This document shows, in pieces, positions 1-6,328 of a stretch of DNA of 15,865 nucleotides. The notes below the pieces were generated by a model that worked only from the letters and a program-made list of their open reading frames with translations, was not told the origin of the DNA and ran no database searches. The position numbers were made by a program, and so were the translations under genes. Origin of the DNA: Actinomycetota bacterium (lineage in GTDB: Bacteria; Actinomycetota; Thermoleophilia; UBA2241); the NCBI GenBank assembly GCA_003132645.1, contig PKYM01000043.1:3434-19298 (forward strand). The letters are read 5' to 3'. Each line of letters starts with the position of its first letter. Positions within the stretch are counted from its first letter, which is position 1.

Positions 1-57
1 GGGTCGACCCGGGCGGCTGGTCCACAAGCGGCCGCGGCCCCTCCGGTCTCAGGAGCG

Positions 58-1968
58 GTGTTGCACGGTTTCCCGGTCTCGCCGGGGATCGCCACCGGCC
101 CGGCGCGGCACCTGCGAGCCGTCTCGGTGGATGTGCCCGACGGCGCCTCGCAAGACCCGGCCGCCGACTGGGCCGCGCTGCAGGATGCTCTGGCTGCCGC
201 CGGCGACGACATCAGCCGGGCACGTGACTCCGTTGCCGCCCGCGCGAGCGGCTACGACGCGGCGATCTTCGACGCCCATCTGCTGTTCCTCGAAGACGAG
301 GCGCTGCTGGGCCCGGCGCGGGCCGCGATCTTCGAGCAGGGCAGGAACGCCGCGCGTGCCTGGGCCGACGCGGTGTCGGACGCGGCGGCGGCCTGGGAGG
401 CGCTGGACGATCCCTACCTGCGGGCGCGGGCAGCCGATCTGCGCGGTGTCGGGAACCAGGTCCTGGCTCGCCTCCTCGAGGTGTCTTCGGAGCTCGTCGG
501 CGCGGACTCGAGCGGCTCGAGCGTCGCGGGTGTCGCGGGCGGTGCGGACTCTACGCACGCGGCTGGTGCGGGCGCGGACGCTACCGGCGCGGCCGCCCCG
601 GGCATCCTGCTGGCGCGCGACCTGACCCCCGCCGAGATCGCCGCCCTCGCGCACTCATCTGTGATCGGCGTGGCTTGCGCCTTCGGCGGCCCCACATCGC
701 ACAGCGCGATCCTCGCCCGGTCGCTCGGCATCCCCGCCGTGGTGGGCGTGGGGGAGACGCTGCTCGGCGTGGCCGATGGGACGACGCTCACCCTCGACGG
801 CGAGGCCGGAACGGTCACGGTCGACCCGTCGCCCGCGGCTTTGCGGGCGGCTGAGGAGCTGCGGGCCAGGCGGGACCTCGAGGCGGCCGAGGCCCAGGAG
901 AAGGCTCATCTGCCCGCTCTGACCCGCGACGACCGCGTCGTGCTGGTGGAGGCCAACGTGTCGGAGCCGGGCGACGTCGAGGCGGCTCTGGCCGCCGGCG
1001 CCGATGGCATCGGCCTGCTGCGCACCGAGTTGCTGTTCCTGGCTGCCGATCACCTGCCCAGCGAAGACGAGCAGGAGAAGGCCTACCGGGCGGTGGCCGC
1101 GAGCCTGGGTGGCCGCCCGCTGGTCGTGCGGACCCTCGACGTCGGCGCCGACAAGCAGCTCCCCTACCTGCCGCTGGCCGCCGAGCAGAATCCCTTTCTG
1201 GGGCTGCGCGGGATTCGCCTGGGGCTAAGTCGCCCCGAGCTGCTCGCCGCCCAGTTTCGGGCGATCCTGCGTGTGGCCGCCGACTATCCCGTGCAGATCC
1301 TGCTGCCGATGGTGGCCACCGTCGACGAGGTGCGGCGGGCGAGTCGGGTGCTTGAGCAGGCCGGGGAGTGGCTGGCCTGCGCCGGGGTCGGCGCCGCCGC
1401 CGCTGCCCGCACGACCGCCGCTGCACGCACGACCGCCGCCGACGCCGCCGGCGTAGCCGCCGCGCGGCGCGTCGAGCTGGGCATCATGGTCGAAGTGCCG
1501 GCGACCGCCCTGCTCGTCGAGGATTTCGTGCCCTACGTCGACTTCTTCTCGCTGGGCACGAACGATCTGGCTCAGTACGTCCTGGCCGCCGATCGTGGCA
1601 ATGCCGCGGTGGCCCCGCTGTCCGACGCGCTGCATCCCGCCGTCCTGCGGCTGATCGAGCGGGTGGCGCGGGTGGCCGGCGAACACGACCGGCGTGTGGC
1701 GCTGTGCGGCGAGGCGGCCGGCGACCCTCTCGCCATCCCGATCCTGCTGGGTCTGGGTGTCACCGAGCTCTCGATGGACCCGCGGCGGATCGCGACCGCT
1801 AAACAGATCGTGCGGGCCACCGAGCTCGGCGCGGCCCGGCAGCTCGCCGCCAGGGCGCTGGCGGCCGAGTCGGCCGCCGAGGTGCGCCGGTTTGCGGCCG
1901 AGTCGAGCGACCAGGTTCGGCGACCGGCGACCGGCGACCGGCTCACTCGTCCCAGGCGGTGGCCCTGA
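58..1968 (+). CDS. ptsI: PTS Enzyme I (phosphoenolpyruvate-protein phosphotransferase)
   Basis: Enzyme I takes phosphate from PEP onto a histidine and passes it to HPr, driving PTS sugar uptake or PTS-dependent regulation in the cytoplasm. The phospho-histidine is His215 in GGPTSHS. The PEP-binding barrel keeps Arg322 (RTELLF), Arg358 (RTLDVGADK), Glu479 (MVEVP), Asp503 (GTNDLAQY) and Cys550 (LCGEA). Spacings H-R, R-R and D-C equal those I recall for E. coli EI (H189, R296, R332, D455, C502), so the core is intact. Two Ala/Gly/Thr-rich insertions of about 26 residues (around 148-181) and 22 residues (around 443-468) make the 636-aa product longer than the usual 570-580. GTG at 58 aligns with the E. 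coli start; AGGAG lies just upstream, and TTG at 61 has better spacing. The frame stays open to the window edge, so this could be the last domain of a DhaM- or HPr-EI-type fusion. The 3' end overlaps the convergent cyclase gene by 26 bp. Confidence 0.93.
   Translation: MLHGFPVSPGIATGPARHLRAVSVDVPDGASQDPAADWAALQDALAAAGDDISRARDSVAARASGYDAAIFDAHLLFLEDEALLGPARAAIFEQGRNAARAWADAVSDAAAAWEALDDPYLRARAADLRGVGNQVLARLLEVSSELVGADSSGSSVAGVAGGADSTHAAGAGADATGAAAPGILLARDLTPAEIAALAHSSVIGVACAFGGPTSHSAILARSLGIPAVVGVGETLLGVADGTTLTLDGEAGTVTVDPSPAALRAAEELRARRDLEAAEAQEKAHLPALTRDDRVVLVEANVSEPGDVEAALAAGADGIGLLRTELLFLAADHLPSEDEQEKAYRAVAASLGGRPLVVRTLDVGADKQLPYLPLAAEQNPFLGLRGIRLGLSRPELLAAQFRAILRVAADYPVQILLPMVATVDEVRRASRVLEQAGEWLACAGVGAAAAARTTAAARTTAADAAGVAAARRVELGIMVEVPATALLVEDFVPYVDFFSLGTNDLAQYVLAADRGNAAVAPLSDALHPAVLRLIERVARVAGEHDRRVALCGEAAGDPLAIPILLGLGVTELSMDPRRIATAKQIVRATELGAARQLAARALAAESAAEVRRFAAESSDQVRRPATGDRLTRPRRWP
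1405..1440 (+). repeat. 18-bp tandem duplication inside ptsI
   Basis: Two adjacent 18-bp units (1405-1422 and 1423-1440) agree at 16 of 18 positions. Each encodes the hexapeptide Ala-Arg-Thr-Thr-Ala-Ala (residues 450-455 and 456-461). The duplication sits in the second low-complexity insertion of Enzyme I, between the barrel Arg358 and Glu479. The unit is a multiple of three, so copy number can change without a frameshift. Confidence 0.8.
1921..1941 (+). repeat. Three perfect 7-bp tandem repeats at the ptsI 3' end
   Basis: The heptamer CGACCGG occurs three times head to tail (1921-1927, 1928-1934, 1935-1941). It lies about where homology to Enzyme I should end (residue 622 onward), two bases before the stop codon of the convergent cyclase gene. 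Seven is not a multiple of three, so gain or loss of a unit would change the last residues and stop of Enzyme I. Confidence 0.75.
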
Positions 1969-2575
1969 TCGGTGAGCCGTCGAGCCCCGCCAGGCGCAGG
2001 GGCACGGAGGCGCAGTGGTAGAGCCGGCCGGGTTCGAGCTGCTCAAGGCCGGTGAGGTTCTCGACCAGAAGCACGCCGTGGCCGAGCAGGATCTGGTGGG
2101 CGTCGGTCGTGCCCTGGACCGACGAGTCGGGGTTCATCGCGTCGGTGCCCACCACCCCCACGCTGGTCGCGGCCAGGCCGCGGGCCGCCTCGGCAGTCAG
2201 ATACGGATGGGTGAGGCAGCGTTCGTCGCGAAAGTGCCTGTCCCAGCCGGTCGCCAGCAGGACCCCGCCGCCAGCCGGCACGCGCTCGGCGGCGGCTGTG
2301 ATCATCTCCCACGTGATGGGCTCGTCGTCGCCCAGGCCGCGCACGTCGACCACCGTGGCGGGCACGATGAAGCGCGCCACCGGGTAGGCGTCGATCGTGG
2401 TGGCGTCCGGGTAGTAGTGGCGCGCCGCGTCCATGTGCGTGCCGGTGTGAGTGCCGAGGTAGAGCGTGCTCACCGTCCAGGGCGGGTCTTGCTCGGCGCG
2501 GCCGATACGCGGCTCGGGGTCGCCGGGGTAGACGGTCATGTCGTTTTCGATGGCGTGGCTTAGGTCGTAGAACAC
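1943..2575 (-). CDS. Cyclase family / kynurenine formamidase-like metal hydrolase
   Basis: This 210-aa protein belongs to the cyclase/arylformamidase family of metal-dependent amide or ester hydrolases, whose best-known member KynB hydrolyses N-formylkynurenine in tryptophan breakdown. The signature is HTGTHMDAARH (His43, His47, Asp49, His53), the family's metal-binding motif, after an N-terminal DLSHAI...YPGDP segment. A later part around GVVGTDAMNPDSS and LLVENLTGLEQL matches the conserved core and the glutamate strand. The start is GTG at 2575, with GGGAGGG on the coding strand a few bases upstream (plus 2579-2585). The gene is transcribed divergently from the CvpA-decarboxylase-lyase genes across 59 bp and converges on ptsI with a 26-bp overlap. 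Its substrate is uncertain, since the family also includes isatin hydrolases and polyketide cyclases; the nearby aromatic amino acid genes make a formylkynurenine-like amide plausible. Confidence 0.85.
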   Translation of the reverse strand: MFYDLSHAIENDMTVYPGDPEPRIGRAEQDPPWTVSTLYLGTHTGTHMDAARHYYPDATTIDAYPVARFIVPATVVDVRGLGDDEPITWEMITAAAERVPAGGGVLLATGWDRHFRDERCLTHPYLTAEAARGLAATSVGVVGTDAMNPDSSVQGTTDAHQILLGHGVLLVENLTGLEQLEPGRLYHCASVPLRLAGLDGSPIRATAWDE

Positions 2576-2634
2576 GCGCCCTCCCGGGGTCGTGACTTGC
2601 GTTTGCTGCGCGTAGCGGCGACCATCGCAGCGAT

Positions 2635-3207
2635 ATGGACTTCTACGATCTCATCGTCTGCCTGCTGGTCGCCCTGCTAGCCTATCGCGGCTTGCGCCGC
2701 GGTCTGATCGGCGAGCTCGTTGGCCTGGCGATCTTTGCCTGCGGCATGCTGCTGGCGTTGCGCCTCGACGCCGTCGTCGACCGCCGGCTCGCGGCCATCG
2801 TCCCCAGTCTCAGCGCCACCGAGGGCCGCGTGCTGGCCTTCTTTGCCATCATTGTGGTGGTCGGCATCGTCCTGGGGGCGCTCGGCAGACGCTTCAGCCG
2901 CCTTGTTTCCCGTATCCCGGTGATCGGAGGCTTGAATCGTCTGGGCGGGCTGGTCCTCGGGGCCACGCTGGCACTCGTCTGCGTCTGGCTTGTGACGGCG
3001 GCCGTGGTGGTCCTCCCGACGGGGCTGGTACCCTTCTCGGCGACCGTGCGCCACTCCGAGACGGCGCACCTGCTGCGCAGCCTGGGCCCCGGCGTCGATG
3101 CCGACCTGCGCGCCCGTCTCGGGCAGTTCGGGGCCGACCGCGCGAGCGGCGCGGCCCCACACGGGTGGGGCGTTGGCCCGATTTCGGTAGAGTGTTCTCA
3201 TGACTGA
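2635..3207 (+). CDS. cvpA: CvpA family membrane protein
   Basis: This 190-aa integral membrane protein has four predicted membrane segments at about residues 5-20, 24-45, 63-83 and 99-125. The N-terminal pattern, an acidic residue then a short helix, AYRGLRRGLIGELVGL and a Gly-rich second helix, is typical of the CvpA (colicin V production) family. A basic stretch, GRRFSRLVSRIPVIGGLNRLGG, separates helices 3 and 4 as in other members. The biochemical role of CvpA proteins is not established. ATG at 2635 has no strong ribosome binding site (GCAGCGAT precedes it). The stop codon overlaps the start of the decarboxylase gene by 8 bp (ATGACTGA at 3200-3207), so translational coupling is likely. 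The last 40 residues are low-similarity tail. Confidence 0.8.
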   Translation: MDFYDLIVCLLVALLAYRGLRRGLIGELVGLAIFACGMLLALRLDAVVDRRLAAIVPSLSATEGRVLAFFAIIVVVGIVLGALGRRFSRLVSRIPVIGGLNRLGGLVLGATLALVCVWLVTAAVVVLPTGLVPFSATVRHSETAHLLRSLGPGVDADLRARLGQFGADRASGAAPHGWGVGPISVECSHD

Positions 3208-4597
3208 CTGGCCGACCGATTCCGCGGATCCGCTTGGTCTCGACGCCGCCCAGATGCGCGAACTCGGCTACTGGGTCGTCGATCGGGTCATCGAACACTT
3301 CGAGACCATCGCCGCGCAACCGGCGATCCGCACGGGGACGCCGGCCGAGTTGCGCGCCGCGCTCGGCGGACCGGTGCCGCGCAGCGGCGGCGACGCGCTC
3401 GAGGCCATGCGGACGCTGGTCGATGTGGCGCTCGCCCACATGCAGCACGGCGACCACCCGCGCAACTTCGCCCGTGTGCCCAGCCCCTCGTCGTATGCAG
3501 GTGTGCTCGGCGACTGGCTCGCCACGGGCTTCAACGCCATCGACGCCTCCTGGACCGGCGGGTCGGGGCCGGCGACGGTCGAGCTCGTCGCGCTTGACTG
3601 GGTGCGCGAGTTGCTTGGTCTGCCGGAGGGCACGGAGGGGGTCACAACGAGCGGCGGGTCCCTGGCCAACCTGACCGCGCTCGCGGCCGCGCGCGCCGCC
3701 GAGGGGCCGGGTGTGTGCTATCTGTCCGACCAGACCCACGCCTCGATCCCCCGCGGTCTGACTGCGCTCGGTTTTGTCGCCGACCAGGTACGGGTGCTCC
3801 CGGCAGATGGGGACATGCGCCTGCCCGTGGCGGCCCTGGCCGCTGCCGTCGCTGACGACCGGGCGGCGGGCAGGCGGCCCGGTTTCGTCGTGGCCAACGC
3901 CGGCACGACCAACACCGGCGCGGTCGACCCGCTCGTCGAGCTCGCCGCGCTCGCTCGCCGCGAAGGGCTCTGGCTGCACGTCGACGGCGCCTACGGCGCC
4001 TCGGCCGCCCTGTGCGAGGCCGGCCGCCGCGTCCTTTCCGGGCTCGAGCTCGCCGACTCGGTGGTCCTCGACCCGCACAAGTGGCTCTTTCAGCCCTACG
4101 ACCTCGCCTGCCTGCTCGTCGCCCGCCCCGGCGTCCTGAAGGGCGCCTTTCACATGGTCCCGGACTACCTCGCGGACATCACGGCGGCCAACGACGGCGA
4201 GGTCGACTTTCGTGACCGCAGCCTGGAGCTGACCCGCCGCCCGCGCGGGTTGAAGCTGTGGCTGAGCTTTCGCGTCTACGGCGTCGATCGTCTGGCGTCG
4301 GCCGTGGCGCGGGGCATCGCCTTGGCCGAGCATGCGCAGCGGCTCATCGAGCGTGACGAGGACTGGCAGGTCGTGACCCCGGCCCAGCTCGGCATCGTCA
4401 CCTTCGCCCGACACGGTGCCGACCGTCGTGAACACCACGCCATGCTGGCCGGGATCGACGAAGGCGGCTACGCGCACATCACGACCACCAGCGTGGGCGG
4501 GTACGCGGCGCTGCGCCTGTGCACTATCAATCCGCGCACCACCGAGTGCGACATCGCTTCGACCCTCGAGCGACTCGGTATTCGGGTGGAGGCATAA
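3200..4597 (+). CDS. PLP-dependent group II (aromatic-L-amino-acid type) decarboxylase
   Basis: This 465-aa protein is a fold-type I, group II PLP decarboxylase related to aromatic-L-amino-acid decarboxylases, which release CO2 from Tyr, Trp, Phe, Dopa or sometimes His to give amines. Visible landmarks are the N-terminal GYWVVDRVIEHF helix, the FNAIDASWTGGSGPATVEL substrate-pocket region, TTSGGSLANLTAL, the PLP-stacking His180 in QTHASI, Asp262 in HVDGAYG (binds the pyridine nitrogen) and the Schiff-base Lys294 in DPHKWLF. All key residues are intact and the length is normal. ATG at 3200 overlaps the CvpA stop codon and has a modest GTAGAG ribosome site 7 bases upstream. A histidine ammonia-lyase follows after 73 bp in the same direction. 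The substrate cannot be read from the sequence; histidine or an aromatic amino acid is suggested by the neighbour. Confidence 0.88.
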   Translation: MTDWPTDSADPLGLDAAQMRELGYWVVDRVIEHFETIAAQPAIRTGTPAELRAALGGPVPRSGGDALEAMRTLVDVALAHMQHGDHPRNFARVPSPSSYAGVLGDWLATGFNAIDASWTGGSGPATVELVALDWVRELLGLPEGTEGVTTSGGSLANLTALAAARAAEGPGVCYLSDQTHASIPRGLTALGFVADQVRVLPADGDMRLPVAALAAAVADDRAAGRRPGFVVANAGTTNTGAVDPLVELAALARREGLWLHVDGAYGASAALCEAGRRVLSGLELADSVVLDPHKWLFQPYDLACLLVARPGVLKGAFHMVPDYLADITAANDGEVDFRDRSLELTRRPRGLKLWLSFRVYGVDRLASAVARGIALAEHAQRLIERDEDWQVVTPAQLGIVTFARHGADRREHHAMLAGIDEGGYAHITTTSVGGYAALRLCTINPRTTECDIASTLERLGIRVEA

Positions 4598-4614
4598 GAC
4601 CGACGCTCAAGCGA

Positions 4615-4653
4615 CAGGCTACGGCCGGTCGCTCGCGCGCTGAAACCAGCCTG
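4615..4653 (+). repeat. Inverted repeat between decarboxylase and ammonia-lyase genes
   Basis: CAGGCT at 4615-4620 and AGCCTG at 4648-4653 are perfect 6-bp inverted arms separated by 27 bases, ending just before the AAGGGA ribosome-site-like sequence (4655-4660) of the lyase gene. A second pair, GACCG (4598-4602) and CGGTC (4626-4630), overlaps it and would compete. The structure could be an mRNA-processing or attenuation element, or chance in GC-rich DNA. Confidence 0.3.
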
Positions 4654-4670
4654 AAAGGGATGCAGAAGAG

Positions 4671-6194
4671 ATGAAGGAACTCAGTATCGGCGATGAGGCC
4701 TTGACCATCGCCGACGTGGTGGCGGTCGCCCGCCGCGCCCGGCAGGTAAGGATCGGCCCCGCGGCGATCGAGAAGCTGGCCGTCGCGCGGCGCGTCGTCG
4801 AGCAGATCCTGCGCGAGGAGCGGGTCGTCTACGGCGTGACCACAGGGTTCGGTCAGCTCGCCACGACGCGCATCCCGGTCGAACAGGTGCGCCAGCTCCA
4901 GCAGAATCTCGTGCGCAGTCACGCGGTCGGCGTCGGCGAGCCCCTGCCGCGCGACGTCGTGCGGGGCGCCATGCTGCTGCGCGTCAACACCATCGCCAAG
5001 GGCTACTCGGGCGTGCGCGCCGAGGTGCTCGAGATGCTCTGCCGCCTGCTGAACTCCGACCTTGTGCCCTACATTCCCTCGCGGGGCTCGTTGGGCGCCT
5101 CGGGCGACCTCGCCCCGTCGGCCCACCTGGTGCTGGCCATGATGGGCGAAGGCGAGTTCCTGGGCAGCGACGGCGAGCGCGAGCCGGCCGGGGCGGTGCT
5201 GGCGGCGGCGGGGATCGCGCCGGTCACGCTCGAGGCCAAAGAGGGCCTGGCATTGCTGAACGGCACGCAGTTCATGGCGGCGATCGCCTGCCTCACCGTC
5301 GCCGACGGCGAATCGCTGCTCGATTCGGCCGACGTCATCGGAGCCATGAGCCTCGAGGGCCTGAAGGGTTCGGTGGGGCCGTTCGAGGAGCGCATCCAGC
5401 GGCTGCGGCCGATCCCCGGCCAGCTGCGCAGCGCCGCCAACGTGCGCGCCGTGTGCGCGTCGAGCGGGATCATCCAGAGCCACCTGAACTGCGACAAGGT
5501 GCAGGACGCCTACTCGATCCGCTGCATCCCCCAGGTGCACGGCGCCTGTCGCGACGCCTTCCGCTGGCTGCGCGAGGTCGCCGAGATCGAGATCGAGTCG
5601 GTGACCGACAATCCGCTCATCTTCCCCGATTCCGGCGACGTGATCTCAGCCGGCAACTTCCACGGCGAGCCGCTCGCGCTGGCCCTGGACCTGGCGGCCA
5701 TGAGCCTCGCCGAGATCGGCAGCATCAGCGAGCGCCGCACGTTTCGCATGCTGACGGCCTCGCTGTCGGAGCTGCCGCCGTTTCTCACCTCGAACAGCGG
5801 CCTGAACAACGGCTACATGATCGCCCAGTACACGGCGGCCGCCCTGGTCGCCGAGAGCAAGATCCTCTGCCACCCGGCGAGTGTCGACTCGATCCCCTCG
5901 TCGGCCGATCAGGAAGACCACGTCAGCATGGGCATGACGGCCGCGATCAAGCTGCTGCAGGTGGCCCGCAACAGCGGCTCGATCCTCGCCATCGAGGCGC
6001 TCTGCGCCGCTCAGGCCATCGACCTTCTGGCGCCGCTCAAGCCCGGCGTCGGCACGCAGGCCGGTCACGACCTAGTGCGTCGCTACGCGCCTCACTTGGA
6101 GCAGGACAGATACCTCTCGCCGGAGATCGAGAGCGTAGGCCAGGCGGTGCGCGAAGGGCTGTTCGCCGCGCTGCTGCCGAGGGCGGTCGGCTAG
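4671..6194 (+). CDS. hutH: Histidine ammonia-lyase family enzyme (MIO cofactor)
   Basis: This 507-aa cytoplasmic enzyme of the aromatic amino acid lyase family probably converts L-histidine to trans-urocanate and ammonia. The self-forming MIO electrophile arises from Ala143-Ser144-Gly145 in GSLGASGDLAPSAH. Tyr54 (VYGVTTGFG), the selectivity pair Ser83-His84 (LVRSHAVG) and Glu415 (DQEDHVSM) sit one residue beyond the Pseudomonas putida HutH numbering as I recall it. The Ser-His pair and the Glu favour histidine over phenylalanine; a tyrosine-type activity is not excluded. Departures from usual HutH motifs are QDAYS where QDPYS is typical and RPIPGQ where RPHPGQ is typical. The start ATG 4671 follows AAGGGA and AGAAGAG. 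No hutU, hutI or hutG is visible. The last codons and stop lie in a 30-bp repeat copied downstream of the NO reductase gene. Confidence 0.88.
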   Translation: MKELSIGDEALTIADVVAVARRARQVRIGPAAIEKLAVARRVVEQILREERVVYGVTTGFGQLATTRIPVEQVRQLQQNLVRSHAVGVGEPLPRDVVRGAMLLRVNTIAKGYSGVRAEVLEMLCRLLNSDLVPYIPSRGSLGASGDLAPSAHLVLAMMGEGEFLGSDGEREPAGAVLAAAGIAPVTLEAKEGLALLNGTQFMAAIACLTVADGESLLDSADVIGAMSLEGLKGSVGPFEERIQRLRPIPGQLRSAANVRAVCASSGIIQSHLNCDKVQDAYSIRCIPQVHGACRDAFRWLREVAEIEIESVTDNPLIFPDSGDVISAGNFHGEPLALALDLAAMSLAEIGSISERRTFRMLTASLSELPPFLTSNSGLNNGYMIAQYTAAALVAESKILCHPASVDSIPSSADQEDHVSMGMTAAIKLLQVARNSGSILAIEALCAAQAIDLLAPLKPGVGTQAGHDLVRRYAPHLEQDRYLSPEIESVGQAVREGLFAALLPRAVG

Positions 6195-6199
6195 CCTCC
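6170..6199 (+). repeat. 30-bp direct repeat, copy A (end of the ammonia-lyase gene)
   Basis: This copy spans the last seven codons and TAG stop of the ammonia-lyase gene and five bases beyond. It matches 8693-8722 at 28 of 30 positions, with differences only at the 11th and 14th bases. The final 15 bases, including the 8-bp palindrome GGCTAGCC, are identical. The two copies are in the same orientation and bracket the NO reductase gene and its promoter. Confidence 0.85.
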
Positions 6200-6235
6200 C
6201 TTGTAGAGAGAGGCCCCACGCCCGGACGCCGCGGA

Positions 6236-6251
6236 CTTGACTTTGGTCAAG
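6236..6251 (+). promoter_or_regulatory. FNR/CRP-family-type palindrome upstream of norZ
   Basis: CTTGAC-TTTG-GTCAAG is a perfect inverted repeat with 6-bp arms and a 4-bp centre. It has the spacing and TTGA...TCAA edges of FNR/DNR/NnrR-type operators (TTGAT-N4-ATCAA). It lies 77 bp before the norZ start codon. Many NO reductase genes are controlled by NO- or oxygen-sensing Crp/Fnr regulators, so this is the most plausible operator here. A weak -10-like TAGAAT is at 6281-6286 with no -35 at normal spacing, as expected for an activated promoter. The site would be centred near -49, however, which is not a standard activator position, so the true start site may differ. Confidence 0.55.
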
Positions 6252-6262
6252 CCAACACCGGC

Positions 6263-6296
6263 GGTCACGGACGCCCTGCATAGAATCCCTGTGACC
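6263..6296 (+). repeat. Inverted repeat around the norZ -10-like sequence
   Basis: GGTCAC (6263-6268) and GTGACC (6291-6296) are perfect 6-bp inverted arms, extendable by two further pairs (GG with CC) past a one-base bulge. They flank the TAGAAT -10-like hexamer. The element could be a repressor site or a leader hairpin; it is separate from the upstream FNR-type palindrome. Confidence 0.3.
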
Positions 6297-6328
6297 CGTC
6301 GTGCACCTGGCTCAGGGGGTAAGGGCTT

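Noticed and set aside
2894..4477. Long minus-strand open frame opposite the CvpA and decarboxylase genes
   Set aside because: No recognisable domain; biased composition typical of antisense frames; both plus-strand genes are clear family members.
4671..6194. Phenylalanine ammonia-lyase assignment
   Set aside because: The Ser83-His84 pair and Glu415 favour histidine (or possibly tyrosine) substrates over phenylalanine.
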